A stretch of DNA of 64,000 bases from Brachyhypopomus gauderio (GCF_052324685.1 NW_027506980.1:248001-312000), one strand, 5' to 3'; positions 1-10,816 are shown, counted from the first letter of the stretch. The notes: a model not told the origin generated them from the letters alone. Translations and numbers: made by a program.

Positions 1-44
1 TGAAATGTTGAAATTTAGTTAATCTGTTTGCACAAAATACGTCT

Positions 45-50
45 AAAAAA
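45..50 (-). terminator. Pol III terminator of tRNA-Asn (T6), one per unit
   Basis: On the minus strand a run of six T begins 21 bases past the 3' end of the tRNA-Asn gene, with no earlier run of four T. This is a canonical strong RNA polymerase III stop. It is present in every unit, at Asn gene start minus 26 to minus 21. Confidence 0.85.
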
Positions 51-70
51 GAAGAGAAAGGAACATACAT

Positions 71-97
71 CGTCCCTGGGTGGGCTCGAACCACCAT

Positions 98-138
<41 letters not shown>

Positions 139-144
139 AGAGAC
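71..144 (-). tRNA. tRNA-Asn(GTT), unit 1 (array consensus)
   Basis: A 74-base gene that folds as a standard cloverleaf. The acceptor stem is GTCTCTG/CAGGGAC with discriminator G73, the D stem GCGC/GCGC, the anticodon stem TTCGG/CCGAA, and the T stem GGTGG/CCACC around TTCGAGC. The anticodon loop CTGTTAA gives anticodon GTT (plus-strand bases 108..110), so it decodes asparagine AAC and AAU. The internal A box (TGGCGCAATCGG) and B box (GGTTCGAGCCC) are intact, there is no intron and no encoded CCA. It matches the vertebrate tRNA-Asn(GTT) sequence as I recall it except for one variable-loop base (A where T is usual). A T6 terminator lies 20 bases downstream. It faces the Lys gene of the preceding unit. 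Identity is secure; expression of any single copy is not shown by sequence. Confidence 0.97.
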
Positions 145-1298
145 CAGATGCTGCTGTGCTTACATAGTTCTTCCTCAAAAGAAAAACCCAACAAGCACAT
201 TCCTCCTGTTTGCTGGCTTTTGATGAAATGAGCCAATGCATAAAGGATGCAACATCAATGTCACTCACACTTTTCTGCTAGCTTGTCTAAAATTCGCCCT
301 TCCTTCAATTTCTCACTTGTCAAGACCTGCAGGTCTTCAAACAAAAGGTCAGTTTGTAGACCCTTTTCCTGTCAAAGTTTTGATCCTTTTGTCCACCAGT
401 CATCGGAATGTGTATGATTTTCACCAGTTTACACAGTGTAGCTCCCTTGCCTTCAGTTGCAGGGTTATGTCCTCTTAGATAAGACGCTTTTGAAATTATT
501 TGTGAAAATGCACCCAAAACCTATTCAAAACAGATTTGATGGAAGCACTGCAGGAGCTGCTCCAAGACGCATTTTGTCCAGAAAATGTGCTATCATGAAT
601 GCATCCATATCACCAACACACATTTACAAACCAAACCATAGGCAATAAAATACATGAGTAAACTGATTTGTGGACCTTTGTGGCACTTGGTACTGCTGAG
701 ATCAGGATCATTACAGAGTTCAGCAATTATTTTCCCAACTAGGTCATTGATACATTGGAATCCCCAATGTTTTCTGGAACAGAATAGGCTATGCCTTTCG
801 GATGAGAATAAAAAAAGACTTCAAGAACCAAAAAAGAAGTTAAGCTGCCTTCAGCTGATGTACTCAGACTAAAGGGAAACACTTTAAATCCCAAGGTGAA
901 ATGCACATGCTCAAAATTTTATCAGGACAGAGTACATGTTTTACTTTGATATTAAGAGCGATCACTGGATTGTCTTCCAGTAAATTAATGTTTTCTTCCG
1001 CTACAAAACGTTTTTTCAACAACTATAAAGAGGCTATGCAACGAAACTGAGCTGGGATGTCAAGTGCCTTTAATGGTACCTTTTTGACCCCACTTCAAAT
1101 GCTGCTGTTACCTGACCAGTTCGATTGTTAGTTTGCCAGATTCTCAATCTCTGGGATGTGAGATCATGCACCAGGTTTAGTGAATGTTTAAGGGTGAAGG
1201 TCTTTAATTTCTGCACAAATTCCACAAACATAGCTCAGGTCCTGCTCAACATGTCAACATGTGGCGACAGCAAGTGCCTTTGGGGTCCTACAAAAATC
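145..1298. other. 1,154-bp spacer between the divergent starts of tRNA-Asn and tRNA-Lys
   Basis: This spacer is repeated in all units. I see no protein gene: open frames are under 100 codons, lack domain signatures and exist only because the array copies them. It holds several TTAA tetramers, two of which received piggyBac insertions in other units, and a 16-bp palindrome at 322..337. Shortly before the Lys gene the hexamer ACATGT occurs twice (within 1249..1262). No known family was recognised in it. Confidence 0.8.
322..337. repeat. 16-bp perfect palindrome, one per unit
   Basis: AAGACCTGCAGGTCTT equals its own reverse complement and is present in every unit at unit position 322..337. It contains the 8-base core CCTGCAGG. 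Its function is unknown. Confidence 0.85.
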
Positions 1299-1371
1299 GC
1301 CCGGCTAGCTCAGTCGGTAGAGCATGAGACTCTTAATCTCAGGGTCGTGGGTTCGAGCCCCACGTTGGGCG
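1299..1371 (+). tRNA. tRNA-Lys(CTT), unit 1 (array consensus)
   Basis: A 73-base gene with a full cloverleaf. The acceptor stem is GCCCGGC/GTTGGGC (two G-T wobbles) with discriminator G73, the D stem GCTC/GAGC, the anticodon stem TGAGA/TCTCA, and the T stem GTGGG/CCCAC around TTCGAGC. The anticodon loop CTCTTAA gives anticodon CTT at 1332..1334, so it decodes lysine AAG. The A box (TAGCTCAGTCGG) and B box (GGTTCGAGCCC) fit the Pol III consensus. It equals a vertebrate tRNA-Lys(CTT) isodecoder as I recall it. Downstream there is no run of four T before the opposing Asn gene; the nearest T-rich stretch is TTTGTTT at 1381..1387. It is convergent with the Asn gene at 1461..1534, 89 bp away. Confidence 0.97.
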
Positions 1372-1460
1372 AGAGGCTGATTTGTTTGAGTGAAATGTTG
1401 AAATTTAGTTAATCTGTTTACACAAAATACGTCTAAAAAAGAAGAGAAAGGAACATACAT
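1372..1460. other. 89-bp gap between convergent tRNA-Lys and tRNA-Asn
   Basis: This gap holds the interrupted T tract TTTGTTT (1381..1387, plus strand), the only terminator candidate for the Lys gene, and the T6 terminator of the Asn gene (minus strand, bases 1435..1440). The same layout is found in every unit. Confidence 0.85.
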
Positions 1461-1487
1461 CGTCCCTGGGTGGGCTCGAACCACCAT

Positions 1488-1528
<41 letters not shown>

Positions 1529-1534
1529 AGAGAC
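1461..1534 (-). tRNA. tRNA-Asn(GTT), unit 2
   Basis: No difference from the unit 1 gene. Nearby flank changes specific to this unit lie outside the gene (gtttac for gtttgc before it, gatact for gatgct after it). Confidence 0.96.
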
Positions 1535-2688
1535 CAGATACTGCTGTGCTTACATAGTTCTTCCTCAAAAGAAAAACCCAACAAGCACATTCCTCCTGTT
1601 TGCTGGCTTTTGATGAAATGAGCCAATGCATAAAGGATGCAACATCAATGTCACTCACACTTTTCTGCTAGCTTGTCTAAAATTCGCCCTTCCTTCAATT
1701 TCTCACTTGTCAAGACCTGCAGGTCTTCAAACAAAAGGTCAGTTTGTAGACCCTTTTCCTGTCAAAGTTTTGATCCTTTTGTCCACCAGTCATCGGAATG
1801 TGTATGATTTTCACCAGTTTACACAGTGTAGCTCCCTTGCCTTCAGTTGCAGGGTTATGTCCTCTTAGATAAGACGCTTTTCAAATTATTTGTGAAAATG
1901 CACCCAAAACCTATTCAAAACAGATTTGATGGAAGCACTGCAGGAGCTGCTCCAAGACGCATTTTGTCCAGAAAATGTGCTATCATGAATGCATCCATAT
2001 CACCAACACACATTTACAAACCAAACCATAGGCAATAAAATACATGAGTAAACTGATTTGTGGACCTTTGTGGCACTTGGTACTGCTGAGATCAGGATCA
2101 TTACAGAGTTCAGCAATTATTTTCCCAACTAGGTCATTGATACATTGGAATCCCCAATGTTTTCTGGAACAGAATAGGCTATGCCTTTCGGACGAGAATA
2201 AAAAAAGACTTCAAGAACCAAAAAAGAAGTTAAGCTGCCTTCAGCTGATGCACTCAGACTAAAGGGAAACACTTTAAATCCCAAGGTGAAATGCACATGC
2301 TCAAAATTTTATCAGGACAGAGTACATGTTTTACTTTGATATTAATAGCGATCACTGGATTGTCTTCCAGTAAATTAATGTTTTCTTCCGCTACAAAACG
2401 TTTTTTCAACAACTATAAAGAGGCTATGCAACGAAACTGAGCTGGGATGTCAAGTGCCTTTAATGGTACCTTTTTGACCCCACTTCAAATGCTGCTGTTA
2501 CCTGACCAGTTCGATTGTTAGTTTGCCAGATTCTCAATCTCTGGGATGTGAGATCATGCACCAGGTTTAGTGAATGTTTAAGGGTGAAGGTCTTTAATTT
2601 CTGCACAAATTCCACAAACATAGCTCAGGTCCTGCTCAACATGTCAACATGTGGCGACAGCAAGTGCCTTTGGGGTCCTACAAAAATC

Positions 2689-2761
2689 GCCCGGCTAGCT
2701 CAGTCGGTAGAGCATGAGACTCTTAATCTCAGGGTCGTGAGTTCGAGCCCCACGTTGGGCG
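2689..2761 (+). tRNA. tRNA-Lys(CTT), unit 2, G52A variant
   Basis: G52 is replaced by A at 2740. This turns the 52-62 T-stem pair into an A-C mismatch and changes the first base of the B box. The rest matches unit 1. It is probably weakened rather than dead. This is the type copy of the G52A class. Confidence 0.92.
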
Positions 2762-2850
2762 AGAGGCTGATTTGTTTGAGTGAAATGTTGAAATTTAGTT
2801 AATCTGTTTGCACAAAATACGTCTAAAAAAGAAGAGAAAGGAACATACAT

Positions 2851-2877
2851 CGTCCCTGGGTGGGCTCGAACCACCAT

Positions 2878-2918
<41 letters not shown>

Positions 2919-2924
2919 AGAGAC
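2851..2924 (-). tRNA. tRNA-Asn(GTT), unit 3
   Basis: Consensus copy. Confidence 0.96.
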
Positions 2925-3663
2925 CAGATGCTGCTGTGCTTACATAGTTCTTCCTCAAAAGAAAAACCCAACAAGCACATTCCTCCTGTTTGCTGGCTTT
3001 TGATGAAATGAGCCAATGCATAAAGGATGCAACATCAATGTCACTCACACTTTTCTGCTAGCTTGTCTAAAATTCGCCCTTCCTTCAATTTCTCACTTGT
3101 CAAGACCTGCAGGTCTTCAAACAAAAGGTCAGTTTGTAGACCCTTTTCCTGTCAAAGTTTTGATCCTTTTGTCCACCAGTCATCGGAATGTGTATGATTT
3201 TCACCAGTTTACACAGTGTAGCTCCCTTGCATTCAGTTGCAGGGTTATGTCCTCTTAGATAAGACGCTTTTCAAATTATTTGTGAAAATGCACCCAAAAC
3301 CTATTCAAAACAGATTTGATGGAAGCACTGCAGGAGCTGCTCCAAGACGCATTTTGTCCAGAAAATGTGCTATCATGAATGCATACATATCACCAACACA
3401 CATTTACAAACCAAACCATAGGCAATAAAATACATGAGTAAACTGATTTGTGGACCTTTGTGGCACTTGGTACTGCTGAGATCAGGATCATTACAGAGTT
3501 CAGCAATTATTTTCCCAACTAGGTCATTGATACATTGGAATCCCCAATGTTTTCTGGAACAGAATAGGCTATGCCTTTCGGATGAGAATAAAAAAAGACT
3601 TCAAGAACCAAAAAAGAAGTTAAGCTGCCTTCAGCTGATGTACTCAGACTAAAGGGAAACACT

Positions 3664-3667
3664 TTAA
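3664..3667. repeat. TTAA target-site duplication, left copy
   Basis: This TTAA matches 4680..4683. Uninterrupted units have a single TTAA here (within cactttaaatccc), so the duplication is direct evidence of a TTAA-specific insertion. Confidence 0.95.
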
Positions 3668-3872
3668 CCCTGATGAGATCCAGGCGTGGTCTACATTCTT
3701 GGGGTCCAGCTGGGTGTGGGGGACCCATTGCAATTTTTGTTAAAATAATCAGCAGATTCAGCCCAATTGCAAGTAAAATAAACAATACATATGTTAAATT
3801 AGTTTGCTCTCTTATTTATTTATTAGTTACTTTTTTATTAAAATGTAACACAATAAGGAAATCAATCATAAA

Positions 3873-4086
3873 TCATGCTGGCTGACAGGCTGGTCCTATG
3901 GCTAGCTGCTCACGGGCTGGTGCTAACGGAGCTGGCTGCTGCTCATCCTCCTTTTCATTATCAGTATCAGACTCTGATATTTCAGAAATGTGATCCTGAA
4001 ATTTCCTCTTCTGAATCATCATCAAAATCCTCTGTCTCTTCCAATATCAGCTGGAAGGCAGTCTGAACTGAGAATCGCTTTGCCAT
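3873..4086 (-). pseudogene. Truncated, frameshifted transposase N-terminus (piggyBac/PGBD-like)
   Basis: On the minus strand an ATG in a good Kozak context (A at -3, G at +4) at 4086 opens a 34-codon frame. It starts MAKRFSVQTAFQLILEE and runs into aspartate- and glutamate-rich residues before a TGA at 3982..3984. The neighbouring frame continues the acidic run (EISESDTDNEKEDE, then PAPLAPA) to a stop at 3873..3875, so one frameshift separates the halves. A short opening like this followed by an acidic low-complexity region is typical of piggyBac-derived transposase N-termini. The intact transposase in unit 35 begins in a similar style. No DDD catalytic region follows. Assignment to the family is inference from this resemblance and from its position inside a TTAA element. 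Confidence 0.6.
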
Positions 4087-4138
4087 CTTTTATAGCATTT
4101 TTAGCATTTTTAGCATCATGTCCCCATGATTGGGTGAA

Positions 4139-4206
4139 ACACACACAAACACACACATACACACACACACACACACACATACACACACATACATACACAC
4201 ACATAC
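4139..4206. repeat. (CA)n microsatellite, interrupted
   Basis: An alternating AC/AT-interrupted run inside the non-autonomous element. It explains several apparent Cys/Val- and Thr/His-rich open frames here. Confidence 0.95.
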
Positions 4207-4679
4207 AGGTCCAGAGAGGAGGGAGGGATAATGAGGGCTGAGAGAAAAGATGCTTCTTTCAGATCTCACCCCTTTGTCTCTATAGAGATTCTTCGTCCAC
4301 TGTCTGACAATATGCAATCAACCCCTGATGTGACAACCATCAAAAGTGTTGATGGTTGCCCACCCTTGCATGCCAAACACCTCTGTCCTTTGTTTGTATA
4401 TCCTTTAAAGTCATACAGACGACTATCAACTACCCAACCCAATGTTGATTGCCCACTTTGACTAGCCCATGGCCCAGTGGACCCTGGACCCTGTATGTAA
4501 TACAAATGTGAAGGGGGGGGTACGGGGGGGTGGTCATTGAAAATATTTTCTGACTTATGTTGCTCACGGAAAATGAGCCAAGGACCAATGAATCTCAGTT
4601 TGAAAAAAAAAAAATTGTAGAATTTTTTTAAGCTGATTTTTTCAAAATGGGTCCCACAGACCCTTGGACCATATAAGGG

Positions 4680-4683
4680 TTAA
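4680..4683. repeat. TTAA target-site duplication, right copy
   Basis: Pairs with 3664..3667. Array sequence resumes with atcccaaggtg. Confidence 0.95.
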
Positions 4684-5094
4684 ATCCCAAGGTGAAATGC
4701 ACATGCTCAAAATTTTATCAGGACAGAGTACATGTTTTACTTTGATATTAAGAGCGATCACTGGATTGTCTTCCAGTAAATTAATGTTTTCTTCCACTAC
4801 AAAACGTTTTTTCAACAACTATAAAGAGGCTATGCAATGAAACTGAGCTGAGATGTCAAGTGCCTTTAATGGTACATTTTTGACCCCACTTCAAATGCTG
4901 CTGTTACCTGACCAGTTCGATTGTTAGTTTGCCAGATTCTCAATCTCTGGGATGTGAGATCATGCACCAGGTTTAGTGAATGTTTAAGGGTGAAGGTCTT
5001 TAGTTTCTGCACAAATTCCACAAACATAGCTCAGGTCCTGCTCAACATGTCAACATGTGGCGACAGCAAGTGCCTTTGGGGTACTACAAAAATC

Positions 5095-5167
5095 GCCCGG
5101 CTAGCTCAGTCGGTAGAGCATGAGACTCTTAATCTCAGGGTCGTGGGTTGGAGCCCCACGTTGGGCG
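5095..5167 (+). tRNA. tRNA-Lys(CTT)-like, unit 3, C56G variant, probably impaired
   Basis: C56 is G at 5150, so the T loop reads TTGGAGC and the B box GGTTGGAGCCC. C56 is near-invariant in tRNAs: it pairs with G19 to hold the elbow, and it is the most important B-box base for TFIIIC binding. The anticodon and all stems are intact. This copy may be a poor promoter and a poorly folding tRNA. It is the type copy of the C56G class. The base 12 before the gene is A (C in unit 1). Confidence 0.92.
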
Positions 5168-5256
5168 AGAGGCTGATTTGTTTGAGTGAAATGTTGAAAT
5201 TTAGTTAATCTGTTTGCACAAAATACGTCTAAAAAAGAAGAGAAAGGAACATACAT

Positions 5257-5330
5257 CGTCCCTGGGTGGGCTCGAACCACCATCCTTTCGGTTAACAGGC
5301 GAACGCGCTAACCGATTGCGCCACAGAGAC
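5257..5330 (-). tRNA. tRNA-Asn(GTT), unit 4, G31C anticodon-stem variant
   Basis: One private change (C to G on the plus strand at 5299) makes base 31 C. This gives a C-C clash with base 39 at the pair closing the anticodon loop. Folding or charging may suffer. Confidence 0.92.
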
Positions 5331-6484
5331 CAGATGCTGCTGTGCTTACATAGTTCTTCCTCAAAAGAAAAACCCAACAAGCACATTCCTCCTGTTTGCT
5401 GGCTTTTGATGAAATGAGCCAATGCATAAAGGATGCAACATCAATGTCACTCACACTTTTCTGCTAGCTTGTCTAAAATTCGCCCTTCCTTCAATTTCTC
5501 ACTTGTCAAGACCTGCAGGTCTTCAAACAAAAGGTCAGTTTGTAGACCCTTTTCCTGTCAAAGTTTTGATCCTTTTGTCCACCAGTCATCGGAATGTGTA
5601 TGATTTTCACCAGTTTACACAGTGTAGCTCCCTTGCCTTCAGTTGCAGGGTTATGTCCTCTTAGATAAGACGCTTTTGAAATTATTTGTGAAAATGCACC
5701 CAAAACCTATTCAAAACAGATTTGATGGAAGCACTGCAGGAGCTGCTCCAAGACGCATTTTGTCCAGAAAATGTGCTATCATGAATGCATCCATATCACC
5801 AACACACATTTACAAACCAAACCATAGGCAATAAAATACATGAGTAAACTGATTTGTGGACCTTTGTGGCACTTGGTACTGCTGAGATCAGGATCATTAC
5901 AGAGTTCAGCAATTATTTTCCCAACTAGGTCATTGATACATTGGAATCCCCAATGTTTTCTGGAACAGAATAGGCTATGCCTTTCGGATGAGAATAAAAA
6001 AAGACTTCAAGAACCAAAAAAGAAGTTAAGCTGCCTTCAGCTGATGTACTCAGACTAAAGGGAAACACTTTAAATCCCAAGGTGAAATGCACATGCTCAA
6101 AATTTTATCAGGACAGAGTACATGTTTTACTTTGATATTAAGAGCGATCACTGGATTGTCTTCCAGTAAATTAATGTTTTCTTCCGCTACAAAACGTTTT
6201 TTCAACAACTATAAAGAGGCTATGCAACGAAACTGAGCTGGGATGTCAAGTGCCTTTAATGGTACCTTTTTGACCCCACTTCAAATGCTGCTGTTACCTG
6301 ACCAGTTCGATTGTTAGTTTGCCAGATTCTCAATCTCTGGGATGTGAGATCATGCACCAGGTTTAGTGAATGTTTAAGGGTGAAGGTCTTTAATTTCTGC
6401 ACAAATTCCACAAACATAGCTCAGGTCCTGCTCAACATGTCAACATGTGGCGACAGCAAGTGCCTTTGGGGTCCTACAAAAATC

Positions 6485-6557
6485 GCCCGGCTAGCTCAGT
6501 CGGTAGAGCATGAGACTCTTAATCTCAGGGTCGTGAGTTCGAGCCCCACGTTGGGCG
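6485..6557 (+). tRNA. tRNA-Lys(CTT), unit 4, G52A variant
   Basis: G52A class; A at 6536. Confidence 0.92.
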
Positions 6558-6646
6558 AGAGGCTGATTTGTTTGAGTGAAATGTTGAAATTTAGTTAATC
6601 TGTTTGCACAAAATACGTCTAAAAAAGAAGAGAAAGGAACATACAT

Positions 6647-6673
6647 CGTCCCTGGGTGGGCTCGAACCACCAT

Positions 6674-6714
<41 letters not shown>

Positions 6715-6720
6715 AGAGAC
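6647..6720 (-). tRNA. tRNA-Asn(GTT), unit 5
   Basis: Consensus copy. Confidence 0.96.
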
Positions 6721-7874
6721 CAGATGCTGCTGTGCTTACATAGTTCTTCCTCAAAAGAAAAACCCAACAAGCACATTCCTCCTGTTTGCTGGCTTTTGAT
6801 GAAATGAGCCAATGCATAAAGGATGCAACATCAATGTCACTCACACTTTTCTGCTAGCTTGTCTAAAATTCACCCTTCCTTCAATTTCTCACTTGTCAAG
6901 ACCTGCAGGTCTTCAAACAAAAGGTCAGTTTGTAGACCCTTTTCCTGTCAAAGTTTTGATCCTTTTGTCCACCAGTCATCGGAATGTGTATGATTTTCAC
7001 CAGTTTACACAGTGTAGCTCCCTTGCCTTCAGTTGCAGGGTTATGTCCTCTTAGATAAGACGCTTTTGAAATTATTTGTGAAAATGCACCCAAAACCTAT
7101 TCAAAACAGATTTGATGGAAGCACTGCAGGAGCTGCTCCAAGACGCATTTTGTCCAGAAAATGTGCTATCATGAATGCATCCATATCACCAACACACATT
7201 TACAAACCAAACCATAGGCAATAAAATACATGAGTAAACTGATTTGTGGACCTTTGTGGCACTTGGTACTGCTGAGATCAGGATCATTACAGAGTTCAGC
7301 AATTATTTTCCCAACTAGGTCATTGATACATTGGAATCCCCAATGTTTTCTGGAACAGAATAGGCTATGCCTTTCGGATGAGAATAAAAAAAGACTTCAA
7401 GAACCAAAAAAGAAGTTAAGCTGCCTTCAGCTGATGTACTCAGACTAAAGGGAAACACTTTAAATCCCAAGGTGAAATGCACATGCTCAAAATTTTATCA
7501 GGACAGAGTACATGTTTTACTTTGATATTAAGAGCGATCACTGGATTGTCTTCCAGTAAATTAATGTTTTCTTCCGCTACAAAACGTTTTTTCAACAACT
7601 ATAAAGAGGCTATGCAACGAAACTGAGCTGGGATGTCAAGTGCCTTTAATGGTACCTTTTTGACCCCACTTCAAATGCTGCTGTTACCTGACCAGTTCGA
7701 TTGTTAGTTTGCCAGATTCTCAATCTCTGGGATGTGAGATCATGCACCAGGTTTAGTGAATGTTTAAGGGTGAAGGTCTTTAATTTCTGCACAAATTCCA
7801 CAAACATAGCTCAGGTCCTGCTCAACATGTCAACATGTGGCGACAGCAAGTGCCTTTGGGGTCCTACAAAAATC

Positions 7875-7947
7875 GCCCGGCTAGCTCAGTCGGTAGAGCA
7901 TGAGACTCTTAATCTCAGGGTCGTGAGTTCGAGCCCCACGTTGGGCG
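7875..7947 (+). tRNA. tRNA-Lys(CTT), unit 5, G52A variant
   Basis: G52A class; A at 7926. Confidence 0.92.
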
Positions 7948-8036
7948 AGAGGCTGATTTGTTTGAGTGAAATGTTGAAATTTAGTTAATCTGTTTGCACA
8001 AAATACGTCTAAAAAAGAAGAGAAAGGAACATACAT

Positions 8037-8063
8037 CGTCCCTGGGTGGGCTCGAACCACCAT

Positions 8064-8104
<41 letters not shown>

Positions 8105-8110
8105 AGAGAC
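8037..8110 (-). tRNA. tRNA-Asn(GTT), unit 6
   Basis: Consensus copy. Confidence 0.96.
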
Positions 8111-9264
8111 CAGATGCTGCTGTGCTTACATAGTTCTTCCTCAAAAGAAAAACCCAACAAGCACATTCCTCCTGTTTGCTGGCTTTTGATGAAATGAGCC
8201 AATGCATAAAGGATGCAACATCAATGTCACTCACACTTTTCTGCTAGCTTGTCTAAAATTCGCCCTTCCTTCAATTTCTCACTTGTCAAGACCTGCAGGT
8301 CTTCAAACAAAAGGTCAGTTTGTAGACCCTTTTCCTGTCAAAGTTTTGATCCTTTTGTCCACCAGTCATCGGAATGTGTATGATTTTCACCAGTTTACAC
8401 AGTGTAGCTCCCTTGCATTCAGTTGCAGGGTTATGTCCTCTTAGATAAGACGCTTTTGAAATTATTTGTGAAAATGCACCCAAAACCTATTCAAAACAGA
8501 TTTGATGGAAGCACTGCAGGAGCTGCTCCAAGACGCATTTTGTCCAGAAAATGTGCTATCATGAATGCATACATATCACCAACACACATTTACAAACCAA
8601 ACCATAGGCAATAAAATACATGAGTAAACTGATTTGTGGACCTTTGTGGCACTTGGTACTGCTGAGATCAGGATCATTACAGAGTTCAGCAATTATTTTC
8701 CCAACTAGGTCATTGATACATTGGAATCCCCAATGTTTTCTGGAACAGAATAGGCTATGCCTTTCGGATGAGAATAAAAAAAGACTTCAAGAACCAAAAA
8801 AGAAGTTAAGCTGCCTTCAGCTGATGTACTCAGACTAAAGGGAAACACTTTAAATCCCAAGGTGAAATGCACATGCTCAAAATTTTATCAGGACAGAGTA
8901 CATGTTTTACTTTGATATTAAGAGCGATCACTGGATTGTCTTCCAGTAAATTAATGTTTTCTTCCGCTACAAAACGTTTTTTCAACAACTATAAAGAGGC
9001 TATGCAATGAAACTGAGCTGAGATGTCAAGTGCCTTTAATGGTACATTTTTGACCCCACTTCAAATGCTGCTGTTACCTGACCAGTTCGATTGTTAGTTT
9101 GCCAGATTCTCAATCTCTGGGATGTGAGATCATGCACCAGGTTTAGTGAATGTTTAAGGGTGAAGGTCTTTAGTTTCTGCACAAATTCCACAAACATAGC
9201 TCAGGTCCTGCTCAACATGTCAACATGTGGCGACAGCAAGTGCCTTTGGGGTACTACAAAAATC

Positions 9265-9337
9265 GCCCGGCTAGCTCAGTCGGTAGAGCATGAGACTCTT
9301 AATCTCAGGGTCGTGGGTTGGAGCCCCACGTTGGGCG
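9265..9337 (+). tRNA. tRNA-Lys(CTT)-like, unit 6, C56G variant
   Basis: C56G class; G at 9320. Upstream marker base A. Confidence 0.92.
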
Positions 9338-9426
9338 AGAGGCTGATTTGTTTGAGTGAAATGTTGAAATTTAGTTAATCTGTTTGCACAAAATACGTCT
9401 AAAAAAGAAGAGAAAGGAACATACAT

Positions 9427-9453
9427 CGTCCCTGGGTGGGCTCGAACCACCAT

Positions 9454-9494
<41 letters not shown>

Positions 9495-9500
9495 AGAGAC
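9427..9500 (-). tRNA. tRNA-Asn(GTT), unit 7
   Basis: Consensus copy. Confidence 0.96.
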
Positions 9501-10654
9501 CAGATGCTGCTGTGCTTACATAGTTCTTCCTCAAAAGAAAAACCCAACAAGCACATTCCTCCTGTTTGCTGGCTTTTGATGAAATGAGCCAATGCATAAA
9601 GGATGCAACATCAATGTCACTCACACTTTTCTGCTAGCTTGTCTAAAATTCGCCCTTCCTTCAATTTCTCACTTGTCAAGACCTGCAGGTCTTCAAACAA
9701 AAGGTCAGTTTGTAGACCCTTTTCCTGTCAAAGTTTTGATCCTTTTGTCCACCAGTCATCGGAATGTGTATGATTTTCACCAGTTTACACAGTGTAGCTC
9801 CCTTGCCTTCAGTTGCAGGGTTATGTCCTCTTAGATAAGACGCTTTTGAAATTATTTGTGAAAATGCACCCAAAACCTATTCAAAACAGATTTGATGGAA
9901 GCACTGCAGGAGCTGCTCCAAGACGCATTTTGTCCAGAAAATGTGCTATCATGAATGCATCCATATCACCAACACACATTTACAAACCAAACCATAGGCA
10001 ATAAAATACATGAGTAAACTGATTTGTGGACCTTTGTGGCACTTGGTACTGCTGAGATCAGGATCATTACAGAGTTCAGCAATTATTTTCCCAACTAGGT
10101 CATTGATACATTGGAATCCCCAATGTTTTCTGGAACAGAATAGGCTATGCCTTTCGGATGAGAATAAAAAAAGACTTCAAGAACCAAAAAAGAAGTTAAG
10201 CTGCCTTCAGCTGATGTACTCAGACTAAAGGGAAACACTTTAAATCCCAAGGTGAAATGCACATGCTCAAAATTTTATCAGGACAGAGTACATGTTTTAC
10301 TTTGATATTAAGAGCGATCACTGGATTGTCTTCCAGTAAATTAATGTTTTCTTCCGCTACAAAACGTTTTTTCAACAACTATAAAGAGGCTATGCAACGA
10401 AACTGAGCTGGGATGTCAAGTGCCTTTAATGGTACCTTTTTGACCCCACTTCAAATGCTGCTGTTACCTGACCAGTTCGATTGTTAGTTTGCCAGATTCT
10501 CAATCTCTGGGATGTGAGATCATGCACCAGGTTTAGTGAATGTTTAAGGGTGAAGGTCTTTAATTTCTGCACAAATTCCACAAACATAGCTCAGGTCCTG
10601 CTCAACATGTCAACATGTGGCGACAGCAAGTGCCTTTGGGGTCCTACAAAAATC

Positions 10655-10727
10655 GCCCGGCTAGCTCAGTCGGTAGAGCATGAGACTCTTAATCTCAGGG
10701 TCGTGAGTTCGAGCCCCACGTTGGGCG
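10655..10727 (+). tRNA. tRNA-Lys(CTT), unit 7, G52A variant
   Basis: G52A class; A at 10706. Confidence 0.92.
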
Positions 10728-10816
10728 AGAGGCTGATTTGTTTGAGTGAAATGTTGAAATTTAGTTAATCTGTTTGCACAAAATACGTCTAAAAAAGAAG
10801 AGAAAGGAACATACAT

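Larger units (their letters stand above)
3668..4679. mobile_element. Non-autonomous piggyBac-superfamily element (1,012 bp)
   Basis: It interrupts unit 3 exactly at a duplicated TTAA. The ends are CCCTGATGAGATCC and, inverted, CCCTTATATGGTCC: a short imperfect inverted repeat beginning CCCT, as is usual for piggyBac elements. Just inside, both ends again share GGGACCCATT in inverted orientation. The interior carries a decayed transposase N-terminus on the minus strand, a (CA)n tract, a G-rich stretch at 4513..4530 and an A run near 4604. With no catalytic domain it could only move with a transposase supplied elsewhere. Its ends differ from those of the element in unit 35, so the two belong to different families. 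The remaining interior holds nothing else I recognise. Confidence 0.9.

Noticed and set aside
145-1298. Search for 5S rRNA, U6 or further tRNA genes in the spacer
   Set aside because: No A-box/B-box pair, 5S internal control region or snRNA signature was recognised on either strand.
15-1487. Recurrent open frames of 60-95 codons on both strands of every unit
   Set aside because: They run through tRNA genes or spacer, differ between units without coding-type constraint, have no domain or signal, and repeat only because the unit repeats.
3990-4241. Thr/His- and Cys/Val-rich frames around the CA repeat
   Set aside because: Translations of the (CA)n microsatellite.
4513-4530. G-rich stretch (runs of eight and seven G) as a possible G-quadruplex
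   Set aside because: It could fold in principle, but it is a single short site inside a decayed element with no supporting context.
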